Counted from the first letter of the stretch, positions 31,355 through 40,491 are shown. The stretch is 64,000 nt of DNA from Stieleria sp. JC731 (GCF_020966635.1 NZ_JAJKFQ010000011.1:1-64000), one strand, 5' to 3'. Program-made: numbers and translations. The notes: generated from the sequence alone by a model not told the origin.

Positions 31355-31765
31355 GTGGCAATTGACGAACGGATCAATCGGGCTTTCCGGCAAACGCCGC
31401 GGCCGAATGGATTGAATGATGCATCAGACCCGACGGAACCTGTGAAGACTCCGGCTACACCCGGTGTCGTTGGGAGCGATGACGAGATAGCTACGAAAGA
31501 GAATCAGGAGTTGCAGGCGTCGCTGAAAAAGGTGCAGAAGATGATCGAGGGCGGCCGCGCGGTAGTTTTCGTAAGTGCTGCAAAACACCTCGAACACTGG
31601 CGAAACGGCTCGGGGATAAAAACTGATCATGCCGGCATCAGCATTCGAGAACCTGAGATCTGGCTGAAGAAAAAAGTTTGGCCGAAGTTCGTCCCGGGAG
31701 CCAACAAGCGTTTTAAAATCTGGCGAATTGAAAGGGGGGGATTCCGTGTCCATGCACTGGATTGA
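31355..31765 (+). CDS. hypothetical protein, 136 aa
   Basis: GTG 31355 with a strong ribosome-binding site GAAGAGGA five bases upstream. N-terminal half low complexity and disordered (RQTPRPNGLNDASDPTEPVKTP), then a coiled-coil stretch ENQELQASLKKVQKMIEGG and a basic end WLKKKVWPKFVPGANKRFKIW. Unrecognised; the lysine- and tryptophan-rich end may bind nucleic acid. Confidence 0.6.
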   Translation: MAIDERINRAFRQTPRPNGLNDASDPTEPVKTPATPGVVGSDDEIATKENQELQASLKKVQKMIEGGRAVVFVSAAKHLEHWRNGSGIKTDHAGISIREPEIWLKKKVWPKFVPGANKRFKIWRIERGGFRVHALD

Positions 31766-31835
31766 CTCATTGTACGCAGATAGTCTAACTGAGCTTTAAT
31801 TTGCATTGGGTGGATTTACAATCTGGTCTGATGTT

Positions 31836-32087
31836 ATGGTGTCCGCTGAGTCGATTCCCCAATCAGACTGTGTAGGAGTCGTCTGCAAGTTTGAAAGGTG
31901 GGAATGTCGTGCATCGGATCGTTACAGCTGGGATTTGCTTAAGAGTACGGTCATTCCAGGTATCGGTCGGGTCGAAGGCGAAGAGCTCCGCATTCTTGAA
32001 CACTACGGATACGGCAGGATGTTTGATATTGAGTTCGAAGTGTGGCAATTCAAAAATTTCGGTTTGATGAAAGAGTTCTCGTTTTAG
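31836..32087 (+). CDS. hypothetical protein, 83 aa
   Basis: Small soluble protein (VCKFERWECRASDRYSWDLL, EELRILEHYGYGRMFDIEFEVW) with alternating strands. ATG 31836 is preferred to TTG 31806. Only 20 bases separate its stop from the next gene, with no attC between, so the two may be co-transcribed. Unrecognised. Confidence 0.5.
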   Translation: MVSAESIPQSDCVGVVCKFERWECRASDRYSWDLLKSTVIPGIGRVEGEELRILEHYGYGRMFDIEFEVWQFKNFGLMKEFSF

Positions 32088-32107
32088 TGACTGTTAATCG
32101 TTTGTTG

Positions 32108-32524
32108 ATGCGTACACAGATCTTAACCGCAGTTCTGCTTCTTTCGCCCGGATGCAATCGGCATGATCCAAGCAAGCCGATTTCGAACAACCAACTCTTG
32201 CTGCGTTCGCGATCGGCAATGCATTTCACGACTGTGCAGATGCCCGAAACTGAAGACGATTCAACCGTTACGGTTTCCCAGGAAAAGATGCAGCAGCTTA
32301 TAGGATCTCTGCATCCCATTTCTCGTGTCAGTCCAAGCCCCTTGATTGGCGACTGTTACACACTAGCGTATCAAGCAGGTATGGACCCAACCTGGGTCCG
32401 CGTTGGGGTGGGTGACAATGCTCTGGTCTTCGAATGGGACGATATCGTCTACATCGGTGGCAACCCCGCCGCATTCCTCGATGCTGTTGAAGCGATTGAT
32501 CCAGTTCAAGAAACTGACGAATAG
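32108..32524 (+). CDS. putative lipoprotein, 138 aa
   Basis: A short signal peptide with lipobox (ILTAVLLLSPGCNRHD, Cys near residue 16) precedes a soluble domain of mixed type with LVFEWDDIVYIGGNPAAFL at the end. Probably anchored outside the cytoplasm. Unrecognised. ATG 32108. Confidence 0.6.
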   Translation: MRTQILTAVLLLSPGCNRHDPSKPISNNQLLLRSRSAMHFTTVQMPETEDDSTVTVSQEKMQQLIGSLHPISRVSPSPLIGDCYTLAYQAGMDPTWVRVGVGDNALVFEWDDIVYIGGNPAAFLDAVEAIDPVQETDE

Positions 32525-32579
32525 CTGTTGCAGGCAATCGTCATTATCAGTTCCCCGTGTTGTCCAGTGTGATGCTTAT

Positions 32580-33182
32580 ATGAATGACCAGCTAGAACTT
32601 TGTCGCTCAAACTTCTTCGGACGAGCGTCCATTAAAAAGGTTTGGGACAAATTTACTTATTTGCGTGTTCCGAAGCCAGATTGGCTGGGTGAAGATCCGT
32701 CGGATAGATTGTCAGTTCTTTTCGATAATCTTGAGATGCTCTACGCGGATGGCACGATCGTTTGGGGACGCATTATTCAAGCAAATGGCCTGTTGTTTGA
32801 ATCCGGCGAAGATAATTGTCCAGGCGAAGTCGTTTACTCTTTAACGGATCGTGCAGACAACGAACCGGAGTGCCTGACGGACATCGCAGGGAGGCTTTAT
32901 CAATTGAAAGGGACAACGCCAGCTGACTCAGAACTGCTAAACATAGCACGGTACTTGAGTGATGAGCACGTAAGGGTATTTGGTTTGCCTGTTCCGCATT
33001 CGGTAAACGCGTCGCTCCGCTGTAAAATTTCGACTACGTATTTCTACAGAAAGCATCTTCCAGGGGGACGACTGTGCACAATGCTTTTACCGATTGTCGT
33101 CTCTCGAAACTCGCCTCATTTCGCGATGCCTTTACCACAAAAGTATTGGCCGAAAGAATTGGTTGCGTGGTGGACACGCTGA
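32580..33182 (+). CDS. hypothetical protein, 200 aa
   Basis: Soluble, no signal. Blocks LRVPKPDWLGEDPSDRLSVLFDNLEMLYADGTIVWGRIIQANGLLFE, CPGEVVYSL and TMLLPIVVSRNSPHFAMPLPQKYWP suggest a real, conserved domain with a single-domain alpha/beta fold. I do not recognise it. ATG 32580; the frame upstream is open but unlike protein. Confidence 0.65.
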   Translation: MNDQLELCRSNFFGRASIKKVWDKFTYLRVPKPDWLGEDPSDRLSVLFDNLEMLYADGTIVWGRIIQANGLLFESGEDNCPGEVVYSLTDRADNEPECLTDIAGRLYQLKGTTPADSELLNIARYLSDEHVRVFGLPVPHSVNASLRCKISTTYFYRKHLPGGRLCTMLLPIVVSRNSPHFAMPLPQKYWPKELVAWWTR

Positions 33183-33196
33183 ATCGAAGTAAAACG

Positions 33197-33260
33197 GATA
33201 ATTCGTTGGTTCACTCGTGGTCGTGAATCTGACTGGAATCTGTGGTGTCTGCGGTTATCG
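33197..33260 (+). repeat. possible worn attC
   Basis: GGATAAT (33197-33203) and GTTATCG (33254-33260) would make a fair R''/R' pair 64 nt apart, but the inner arms are not recognisable. Confidence 0.3.
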
Positions 33261-33283
33261 GAGCAATATTTAAGAGCAAGGTG

Positions 33284-33820
33284 ATGACAAAGCAAGAAAC
33301 GCTTTTCTTTTTGATTGTCTATGCGGTAACTTTCTTCCTTCCTGCAGGCGCTTTATCGCAAGATACTCTTTTGACGGATAAAACCAGGACTGCTGTCAAG
33401 CCAACCATCCAAGAGATTGAAGCGGTCATGCTTGGTAGGGAACATAAGCCGCTCAAGGATTTCGTTGCAAATGATGCGATCTTTGAAGAGGCTGATTCGC
33501 CATTGATCGACTATCTCGAACGTACGATCAGCCGTGAAGCTTCGTCCGAGACGAAGTCATTCCCGGCTAAATCGCGATTGTTTTGGGCTCCAATTTCTGA
33601 ATCTCCGCTCCTGCCGATGTTCAAAAGGTATAGAAGGCTTGATCCGGATAGATCAATCCTCGTCTTTCGGGAAATCGATCGAAGTAATGGGCGTTTGAAA
33701 GCGCTTGGCTTTGATGTCCAGCAGATCGGCGGTCGTTGGAAGGTAGTATTGGCATTTGAGGGTACAGGGCCAGAAGATCAGTTATCCAGGAATGCGTCAC
33801 TATTCGGATTGGGGCGTTGA
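33284..33820 (+). CDS. exported hypothetical protein, 178 aa
   Basis: Signal peptide (TLFFLIVYAVTFFLPAGALSQ), then a soluble domain with a central strand ILVFREIDRSNGRLKALGFDVQQIGGRWKVVLAF. Unrecognised, exported. ATG 33284 follows GCAAGG. Confidence 0.62.
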   Translation: MTKQETLFFLIVYAVTFFLPAGALSQDTLLTDKTRTAVKPTIQEIEAVMLGREHKPLKDFVANDAIFEEADSPLIDYLERTISREASSETKSFPAKSRLFWAPISESPLLPMFKRYRRLDPDRSILVFREIDRSNGRLKALGFDVQQIGGRWKVVLAFEGTGPEDQLSRNASLFGLGR

Positions 33821-33846
33821 ACCAGATTTTGTTCGGTTCTGGTTTT
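33820..33846 (+). terminator. candidate terminator hairpin
   Basis: AACCAGA (33820-33826), loop, TCTGGTT (33838-33844) followed by TT, overlapping the stop region of the preceding gene. Short T-run, so moderate support. Confidence 0.45.
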
Positions 33847-33980
33847 CGCCAATATTCGTCGTTCAGAGATCCTCGGTTGTGAAGAAGCGCCGATCCACGT
33901 CGCGTACCGAGCAATTAGATCAAGCATTCTACTAATGGAAGATCCGCCTAGGTGATGGCTAAACCAAAGAGGAACCCAAA

Positions 33981-34766
33981 ATGGTAGCTCGAAAACCCTA
34001 TGGACTGGAAACGCTGGTCAAGGACCCTTCGGTGAAGCGTTCCCTCAAGAAAGCTCTTGATGGGGATGGCCGTTTGACATACGACGAAGTGCAATCGATC
34101 ATCTATAGTACCTGCGACGGACCAGGGATATCAAAACAAGAAGTCTCTGACTTAAAAGCTATCCTCGACAACTCTCGTTCGATAGACGCCAGAACAAAAA
34201 AGCTGATCGATGAATTTGTAAAGGATCCCGCGTCATTTTTTAAGTTTCGTGGATTTCCCACGAGGAAACTTGAGACCATCATAGCGGATTTGCTGTACGC
34301 CAAGAGACTGAGTCAGCAGTGTGCGAGCAAGCTGGTGTTGTCACGTACACCGAAGGACAAGCTCGATCAGCTTTTGCGAGATACGTTCTCAATAAGTCTT
34401 AGAGAAACGGATAAAGTCCGTCAGATCCAAAGCAAGTTTTTAAGTTTCCGACCAAGGATGGAAAAGACCGTCTTTATTTACAAAGGAAACCAGAGAAAGC
34501 AACCAGGGTTCATGAGCGAGGATGCATGGGTGGTGCACGCCGAGCCATTCAATATCTATGTCGCTCAGTCATATTTTAGGAACCAGGCTAGGTACCGCGC
34601 GGCGCTGCTGATACATGAGTATATTCATCACGTCAACGACCGAAGCGGCCATCCCGGCGGGGATCAAGTCGCGTTCGGTCGAACCAGTATTGGGTTACCG
34701 TTCATTCAGGCTGTAAAAAACCCTTGGTGTTACCAATACTTTGCGATGTGGTCCAACCAGGTGTAG
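33981..34766 (+). CDS. HEXXH metallopeptidase-like protein
   Basis: 261 residues. H212-E-Y-I-H216 in ALLIHEYIHHVND is a zinc-protease signature, and a Gly/Asp-rich stretch GHPGGDQVAF follows. The end, SIGLPFIQAVKNPWCYQYFAMW, is a conserved-looking block. The N-terminal 150 residues are helical and contain DGDGRLTYDEV, a degenerate EF-hand. No signal peptide. Together with its direct neighbour, a HEAT protein with no attC between, this looks like an effector plus partner. ATG 33981 with AGAGGAAC as ribosome-binding site. Confidence 0.7.
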   Translation: MVARKPYGLETLVKDPSVKRSLKKALDGDGRLTYDEVQSIIYSTCDGPGISKQEVSDLKAILDNSRSIDARTKKLIDEFVKDPASFFKFRGFPTRKLETIIADLLYAKRLSQQCASKLVLSRTPKDKLDQLLRDTFSISLRETDKVRQIQSKFLSFRPRMEKTVFIYKGNQRKQPGFMSEDAWVVHAEPFNIYVAQSYFRNQARYRAALLIHEYIHHVNDRSGHPGGDQVAFGRTSIGLPFIQAVKNPWCYQYFAMWSNQV

Positions 34767-34802
34767 ATCGGATGATGATTTCCATCGCTATCCAGGAGAA
34801 CA

Positions 34803-35327
34803 ATGGAAGCTTCTGAACTTCAGGCAATCGTTTCTGCAATTGTCGAAAAACGCCGGTACAAGGGCCTTCGTACCCACGAACTTGTGGATTCGATCCATCG
34901 TAAGCGGTTTCCGGCAGAGTATCTTCCGATTCTAGAACCATTGCTCGACATCAAGGATGGAGCTGTGTTCAAGTACGCCATCGATATCGTTGGCAGATTG
35001 AAGAATCCGTCACAGGCAGCGTCGGAGGCAGTCGAATCCGCATGGGAGCGTTCTTGGCAGCACGGTGTGCCACAGGCGTGTACTGAGGCGTTTCGTGCAC
35101 TGATCCGAATCGGAGGTGAAGACCAGCGTCTGCTTCGAATGGTGGACAAAGCGATGGCCGTTGACAACTATGATGTCCACAAGCAATGTGCGATGACATT
35201 GATGAAGGTTGATGGCGGCAACGCGGTCTTGGAGAAATGGTCCGAAACAGTTGCCGGCCAATGTGGTTGTCACTTGCATACAAAGCTTGCGGAAAAGATT
35301 GTCTGCCACCTTCAGGCTGGATCGTAG
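34803..35327 (+). CDS. HEAT-repeat protein
   Basis: 174 residues of helical repeats: YLPILEPLLDIKDGAVFKYAIDIVGRL, ACTEAFRALIRIGGEDQRLLRMVDKAM, VHKQCAMTLMKVDGGNAVL. These follow HEAT/PBS-lyase spacing, so a protein-binding scaffold. It is 36 bases downstream of the HEXXH gene without an attC between, so both form a two-gene unit. ATG 34803 with CAGGAG nearby. Confidence 0.7.
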   Translation: MEASELQAIVSAIVEKRRYKGLRTHELVDSIHRKRFPAEYLPILEPLLDIKDGAVFKYAIDIVGRLKNPSQAASEAVESAWERSWQHGVPQACTEAFRALIRIGGEDQRLLRMVDKAMAVDNYDVHKQCAMTLMKVDGGNAVLEKWSETVAGQCGCHLHTKLAEKIVCHLQAGS

Positions 35328-35534
35328 TGTGTTGGAAGCGGAGTTGTGTTTCTAAACTGTGTCTTTGGTGATGAAGTCCTCGTGCGAAAGGGACCAAGCG
35401 AAGCGACGAGTCTGGATCGTGGAGTCTGCGTTGTTGGGGATAGCTGATTGTTCGCCGAAGCGAGTCCTATTTTCAGTTTTCAGGTTGTCCGTTCAGTGAC
35501 GGTGGCTACCTTTGTTCTGATATCGGAGTGATGT

Positions 35535-36113
35535 ATGGCAACAGATGATGAAGTGCGAGCTTTGGCCGCCAAAGGCTGGAGCGACGAGATCGATGCTCTT
35601 TTTGAGAATGGACTCCCCGATTCTCAGATGAAGATCCTTCAAGCAGCAGGGCTTTTCGACGACGACGGTGAGGATGATGGTCTGCCGCCACCACTTGACG
35701 ATGACGTCGATGAGCAAGTGCAAGACGAATTGGAACGTGGCAATGACCTGATGGAAGGCTCTGATTTTCAATCGGCGCTTGAAGCTTTTGGCAACGCACT
35801 TGAACGATTGCCAGAGCCGCAGACAGAGTATGACTACGCGTTGCATGCGTACTGCGGTATGGGCGATGCGCATTTTTTACTCGGCAACTTTGCGAAATGC
35901 GTCTCTGCTTTCGAAAGTGCCCAAAAGTGTGACGGCGGGATTGGAAATCCGTTCGTCCACCTCCGGCTAGGTCAGGCCTATATGCAGGAGGGAAATTCGT
36001 CTCAGGCAGCCGATCATTTGATGCGAGCGTATATGGCGGAGGGACCTGAAATCTTCAGTGACGAAGATCCAATCTATCTCGAATTTCTGAAAACAAAGGC
36101 GAAGCTCGATTGA
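35535..36113 (+). CDS. TPR protein, 192 aa
   Basis: A very acidic linker (DDDGEDDGLPPPLDDDVDEQ) precedes three TPR-type helix pairs: ELERGNDLMEGSDFQSALEAFGNAL, ALHAYCGMGDAHFLLGNFAKCVSAF, PFVHLRLGQAYMQEGNSSQAADHL. TPR domains bind peptides; small free-standing ones of this kind occur as immunity proteins. ATG 35535 with GGAGTG upstream. Confidence 0.72.
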   Translation: MATDDEVRALAAKGWSDEIDALFENGLPDSQMKILQAAGLFDDDGEDDGLPPPLDDDVDEQVQDELERGNDLMEGSDFQSALEAFGNALERLPEPQTEYDYALHAYCGMGDAHFLLGNFAKCVSAFESAQKCDGGIGNPFVHLRLGQAYMQEGNSSQAADHLMRAYMAEGPEIFSDEDPIYLEFLKTKAKLD

Positions 36114-36479
36114 TAGTCACGGCAATCGCCGCATCAACCACTGCATCTCTTTTATGATGTCGTGCCAAAGAAGACTTGCGTTTCTCAATTGCAGATTCGC
36201 GATTCTGAGGTGATTCAGAATATGGTGGTCGGGCCTAGAGGCTTGCGATGCCCTTGCAGGCCATTTGCCTGACTCGCTGGTGACTATCGTTCTGTGGTGG
36301 CGTCATGACGAGGCAGCTCGTCATGGCGATACACCATGTTAGCTTTCATGTCGGTCTGGATTTGAGGTCCCATGGAAGGCTCTCTATCTGACATTCAGTC
36401 CGGTGAATGAAATTGTGTGGGGTATATCGAGTTCTGCTATCCTGTGGGGGAAGATCGAATCCCAAAGAAGATAGAAGTC
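36114..36479. other. gene-free leader with worn attC
   Basis: No supported gene. CTCGCTGGTGACTATCGTTCTG at 36274-36294 matches the right arm of site 26, with R' GTTCTGT at 36289-36295, so a cassette boundary is likely. The left half (from about 36208) is not recognisable. Confidence 0.4.
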
Positions 36480-37136
36480 ATGATGTCAAAGTTTTGCTCT
36501 GCGGCCGTCACCGTGTTATGTGTCGTTTTCTCGTTTCACAATTGTTATGCCGATCTGATTGTGACCGGGCCACCGGGCGATTTTACGACGGCAGGTCCAA
36601 CGACGAACAACACCTACGGATACACGTTTAGGGTAGGTGCGTCCGACGTTTCACTGACTCAGTTGGGTTACTTCGACGATTTTGGCGATGGCCTCGCTGC
36701 AAGCCACGAGGTTGGATTGTGGACAGCGGGTGGAGATTTGCTGCGTAGCTCCACTGTTCCTTCGGGAGCTGTTTCCCCACTTGAAGAGTTTTACCGAATG
36801 GTCGATGTCAATCCCATCACGTTGTCAGCGAATGAGACGTACGTCATCGGCGCACAGGTATTTGGGGACCGGTATCTTCAAAATTCCACTGTCCCAATCA
36901 ATGGGATCTCGTCTTTGGTCTCATCAATTGGCAATGGGATCGGCGGTGGGCTTGGGCGAATCGGATTGGGGGCGGGGCTGAACTTCCCGTCTGGAACCTC
37001 TGCATCAAATCGTTATGGACTCAATGCAAACGCCACGATTACTGCAATTCCAGAACCGTCTTCACTTTTCTTGCTTGCTTCTGTTGGTGCGATCGTTGGT
37101 GTCAGGCGTTTCCGTGGTGCTAAATGCAATAGATGA
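36480..37136 (+). CDS. PEP-CTERM protein, paralogue of 21507-22127
   Basis: 218 residues: signal peptide (VTVLCVVFSFHNCYA), then VSLTQLGYFDDFGDGLAASHEVGLW and TYVIGAQVFGDRYLQN, the same blocks as in the protein at 21507. Sorting signal AIPEPSSLFLLASVGAIVGVRRFR at the end. A glycine-rich insert (SSIGNGIGGGLGRIGLG) is extra here. Exosortase substrate. ATG 36480. Confidence 0.85.
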   Translation: MMSKFCSAAVTVLCVVFSFHNCYADLIVTGPPGDFTTAGPTTNNTYGYTFRVGASDVSLTQLGYFDDFGDGLAASHEVGLWTAGGDLLRSSTVPSGAVSPLEEFYRMVDVNPITLSANETYVIGAQVFGDRYLQNSTVPINGISSLVSSIGNGIGGGLGRIGLGAGLNFPSGTSASNRYGLNANATITAIPEPSSLFLLASVGAIVGVRRFRGAKCNR

Positions 37137-37167
37137 CAGACGCGTCCGCTTGAACGTCGAAGTTGAA

Positions 37168-37599
37168 ATGGTTGCGGCAAAGCGTTCGTGTTCAATGGTG
37201 AAGCTCGGAAGCTTGCCTCCTTTCTTTATCGTGTTGGTTGAATTTGCAGCTAGGTCTGTCGGAGTGATTGATATTGTTTGCAGCCTGTTCAAGGCCGTTC
37301 AATATGCGGCCCAACAATTTGCGACGTACAGTATTGAAGATACCGGGCAGTTGCGGGACATTTCACCGAAGCATATAGCGATGCGACTTGCTTCAATGGT
37401 CGATCAGCGAATTGTTCCAGGGATATCCCGGGAAATGCCCTAGGTGATTCGTGCTATTCGACCGATCATTGTCGTTGCCAACAGCCACTATATAACGGTC
37501 AGAAAAACACCAGACGGTGGTTTCATAATCGCCTGTCGAGCAGAATGGACATCGGTAAAATTTAGTTGCCTCAGCATTGCGGTGTCCGTAATGCTTTGA
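37168..37599 (+). pseudogene. possible gene with an in-frame TAG
   Basis: From ATG 37168 (or 37195) the frame reads GSLPPFFIVLVEFAARSVGVIDIVCSLF and DTGQLRDISPKHIAMRLASM up to TAG at 37441-37443. The same frame then stays open for 51 codons (VIRAIRPIIVVANSHYITV, TPDGGFIIACRAEW) to TGA 37597-37599. Either a short real gene of about 90 codons or one broken by an amber codon. Unrecognised. Confidence 0.4.
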
Positions 37600-37637
37600 A
37601 TTCTCCTGTATCGAAAGAGTCAAGCGGAAGTCACCCA

Positions 37638-38114
37638 GTGTTCAGACACATTTCTCTTTTTCTTGTTGCAGTTGTTTTCTTGTCTGCTTTGCCACAGATG
37701 GGCTTTGCGCAAACGTCTCGAGCACGCGCTGCGATGAAGGAACAGTTTCTTAAGGAGGCTGGATCGATCGAAGGTGCAATTTGGACGTTTTCGCTGACTC
37801 CGGTGCATAAAACGCCAGGGAGGGATTCTGTAATCCGTGGCGCTTACCGAGTTTCTGATCTCATTGTCTATCAAGCTGGCAAGCCTGGCGGTGAATGGAC
37901 CAGTGAAATTGGGAAAAGCCAACCCGATGTGGCGAATAAGACAACGGTAGCGGAGTACACATTGCTTCGTGGGAAAACCGGTCCCAAGCAATGGGCGAAG
38001 CCGATCAAAGGCAAGGCGTTGCTATCGGTGGTTGATTTCGGAAAGCTAGAGGGCGAATTCGTCGACAGTGATGGCTACAAATGGAAGATGCGGACCATGC
38101 GAATCCGTGAATAG
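37638..38114 (+). CDS. exported hypothetical protein, 158 aa
   Basis: GTG 37638 gives MFRHISLFLVAVVFLSALPQMGFAQ, a signal peptide. The mature part has FLKEAGSIEGAIWTFSLTP, VIRGAYRVSDLIVYQ and GYKWKMRTMRIRE, a beta-rich domain that I have seen in small planctomycete exported proteins but cannot name. Confidence 0.65.
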   Translation: MFRHISLFLVAVVFLSALPQMGFAQTSRARAAMKEQFLKEAGSIEGAIWTFSLTPVHKTPGRDSVIRGAYRVSDLIVYQAGKPGGEWTSEIGKSQPDVANKTTVAEYTLLRGKTGPKQWAKPIKGKALLSVVDFGKLEGEFVDSDGYKWKMRTMRIRE

Positions 38115-38223
38115 CATCTGTTGCGTAGAGAGGTCGAGTTCGATCGTAGCCGTATTGAGTGCTTGCTGTTTGGCGAATTGAGTGTTGGTGTCAGCTCAGA
38201 CGCGCTCCATCCCGTTCTTCGAC

Positions 38224-38316
38224 GCTAAGCTAGATGTTGAGTCGCTATCGACAGCCGGCTTATGGTTTGGAGCATGCCGAGCGGTTTCAATCGTTCGGCT
38301 ATCACTACCGTTCGAA
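38224..38316 (+). repeat. attC-like site 40, worn
   Basis: Right arm GCCGAGCGGTTTCAATCGTTCGGCTATCACTACC with R' GTTCGAA (38310-38316). The R'' box would be near CTAAGC (38225-38230). It ends in the leader of the next gene. Confidence 0.4.
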
Positions 38317-38342
38317 ATGGCATCTTTTCAGAGGTGGGGCAA

Positions 38343-38825
38343 ATGAGATTCCTTTTTGCGATGGCAATCGGCGCGTTCGCTTTTGCAACTTCGTTTGCTG
38401 AAGAGAGTCCGCTCGATACGCTGACGGTCACTTCGACGCGTCTGAAGTGCTTGTCTGGATTTGCCGAAATCACCTATGGATACAAGCGGGGAGCTTCGAA
38501 GGCGGCGGTGACCGAACTGGCGTTTGTTGTGATCGAGTCGGACAAATACAATTCGCGTTTTCGGTCAGTGTTTCGATTGAGCAGCAAGGTGGACGACGTG
38601 ACGCCGCCGGCCTACCTTGGAATGGAACAGCATACTGAGGATCTACCTGGGAAAAACCAGGTGTATGCAATCATCGGCGGTCGGTATATGCAAGCCGATT
38701 CGGATGTCACATTAGCCGAAATCCGTGCATGGATCGATCAACCTGACATGCATGCGACTATCGAATCACTGCTGGACTTCAAGGCTAGAATGCGAGCTAG
38801 TCGAAAGGGGAATGAGGGAGAGTAG
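38343..38825 (+). CDS. exported hypothetical protein, 160 aa
   Basis: Signal peptide (FLFAMAIGAFAFATSFA), then LDTLTVTSTRLKCLSGFAEITYGYKRGASKAAVTELAFVVIES. The end has a helix-rich stretch IRAWIDQPDMHATIESLLDFKARM. Unrecognised. ATG 38343 with GTGGGG upstream. Confidence 0.62.
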   Translation: MRFLFAMAIGAFAFATSFAEESPLDTLTVTSTRLKCLSGFAEITYGYKRGASKAAVTELAFVVIESDKYNSRFRSVFRLSSKVDDVTPPAYLGMEQHTEDLPGKNQVYAIIGGRYMQADSDVTLAEIRAWIDQPDMHATIESLLDFKARMRASRKGNEGE

Positions 38826-39020
38826 GTGTGATGGACATAGCCAGCCAGAAATCGGGTTATCAAAGGCGGCCTCGTCTGGAGACAACCCGTTCCACGCTAT
38901 AGCCATCTATGCAGGGAATGAGTCAGCGACGCTGAATCGGGCCATTTTTGAACTGATCGCTCGGTAAATTGGCCGCGTCGCGTGTGATCGCGGATGCTAT
39001 TTTGTTTTTCGGAATATTTG

Positions 39021-39542
39021 ATGTCGCAACATTCCTTCAATCCTTACGAGTCATCGAGTTTGGTTCGGGCGACTGAACCTGATTGGAGAGTTCGGTATCT
39101 CGGTCTGGCGATCGCGATCTACGTCTTGGCCGCATGGGCAGCTTCATGGGCTGGTACCGCTATGTTCGTTGGTGCCGAGAACGTCTTCATGATATGGAAG
39201 ATGCAACCGATTTTTGATCATTTGATACAGTGGTCCATTTTCTTGCTGGGAGGCGTTGGGTCGTTCTTTGCGATGCGTTTTCTAGTAAACGTACATCGGC
39301 CACAGCAACACATTTGGCTTTCCATGATCAGCGGTGCCGCTTTCGGGGCGATGCCTTATGCGTTTGAGCCGCTAATTGAAAAAGTTCCGACGAGCGTTAT
39401 CGCGGATGCCGGAAGGTGGTTTGATTCCGTTCCTTTAGCGATCACCTCGACTCTGTTTTTCGTTGTCGCGACGTCGCTTGTTTTGGTAGGTGTTTGGCTG
39501 ACCAGGTTGATCGGGCGCCGGGCCTTGCGGTGTGGATCTTGA
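39021..39542 (+). CDS. NPY-motif membrane protein, 173 aa
   Basis: MSQHSFNPYESSSLVRATEPDW is the NPY leader, followed by four membrane segments (about 30-52, 69-85, 102-118, 137-162). ATG 39021 with GGAAT. Its first six residues match those of the frameshifted gene at 29075 (MSQHES). Unknown function. Confidence 0.68.
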   Translation: MSQHSFNPYESSSLVRATEPDWRVRYLGLAIAIYVLAAWAASWAGTAMFVGAENVFMIWKMQPIFDHLIQWSIFLLGGVGSFFAMRFLVNVHRPQQHIWLSMISGAAFGAMPYAFEPLIEKVPTSVIADAGRWFDSVPLAITSTLFFVVATSLVLVGVWLTRLIGRRALRCGS

Positions 39543-39767
39543 TGTCCAGAGATTGCAGTCCGCTTGACAGGCTATTGTCGGCCTTCACTCTGTGGAGGCA
39601 GCGTTCTTTCCCGTCGGCTTGCGGAGTCGCAGGAGACTCTGTGAGAGATTAACAGAGGGAGCCACCCGGCGATTTTACGAGCAGAGTCAATTGATGGCAG
39701 TTCCCTCGGCAGTTTGGAAGATTGCCTGAGGCCTACGACACATCCACAACTCTTCTATACTGATCCT

Positions 39768-40238
39768 ATGCAAAGCAATAACAACGCCGAGTCGACTAAA
39801 CTGCAAACCAGTGCCCAGTCTACATTTCCTGAGGTCTGCGTCTCTTGCGGATCTGTGGCCACGCGAACTATCAACCTCCGCTGCTTCAACACAAAGAAGC
39901 AAAAGTCAGGATTGATATTGAATTTCCTGAGCCAGCTGTTGGGGAATCTTGGTTTGGGATTACTGGTGAATGAGGTGGCGGACCATCGGCCAGTCGACTT
40001 GCGACTTCCGATTTGCGGTGGCCCTTCTTGTAAAAACGGTCGTGGTGTAGCTGGAGAGGTGCTGCATGGGGGCCAAGTTGCCCTTTCCGGCTTGAACCCC
40101 GATTTTGTTGAGGCAGTGCAGGAGCAGCTGCAAACTCAATGGGCAAGTTTGTCAGGCTCCCAAAGGGATCCTGAGAACAAGTGGGACGCTCTTGCGAATC
40201 AAGTCGACGAAGCAGAAAAAAGAAGAAGCGGTCGATGA
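39768..40238 (+). CDS. hypothetical protein with CxxC motif, 156 aa
   Basis: PEVCVSCGSVATRTINLRCF near residue 22 is half of a zinc ribbon; CGGPSCKNGRG near residue 84 may be the second half. A hydrophobic segment between (SGLILNFLSQLLGNLGLGLLV) could be one membrane hairpin. The end is acidic and helical. Unrecognised. ATG 39768. Confidence 0.62.
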   Translation: MQSNNNAESTKLQTSAQSTFPEVCVSCGSVATRTINLRCFNTKKQKSGLILNFLSQLLGNLGLGLLVNEVADHRPVDLRLPICGGPSCKNGRGVAGEVLHGGQVALSGLNPDFVEAVQEQLQTQWASLSGSQRDPENKWDALANQVDEAEKRRSGR

Positions 40239-40491
40239 TAGGAAGTGCCGTCGCCTGATTTGCATCTGTGTCGACTGCATTCGGTGCAGCGGCCAACTAG
40301 AAATGTGGGTGTGATGGTTAGTGGATATGCTCAGCTGGTACGTGAGTTGACGACGTGTTTGGTCAAATTGCAGGGAAAGGAGAGAATGGTGTCGAGGGTC
40401 TTGCTTGCGATTTTTTTGATCCGAATCCGTTGAGCCCAATCATTGTTGGGTAGCACTATCTTCGATTGCAATTGAACGAGTTATCCTTTCG

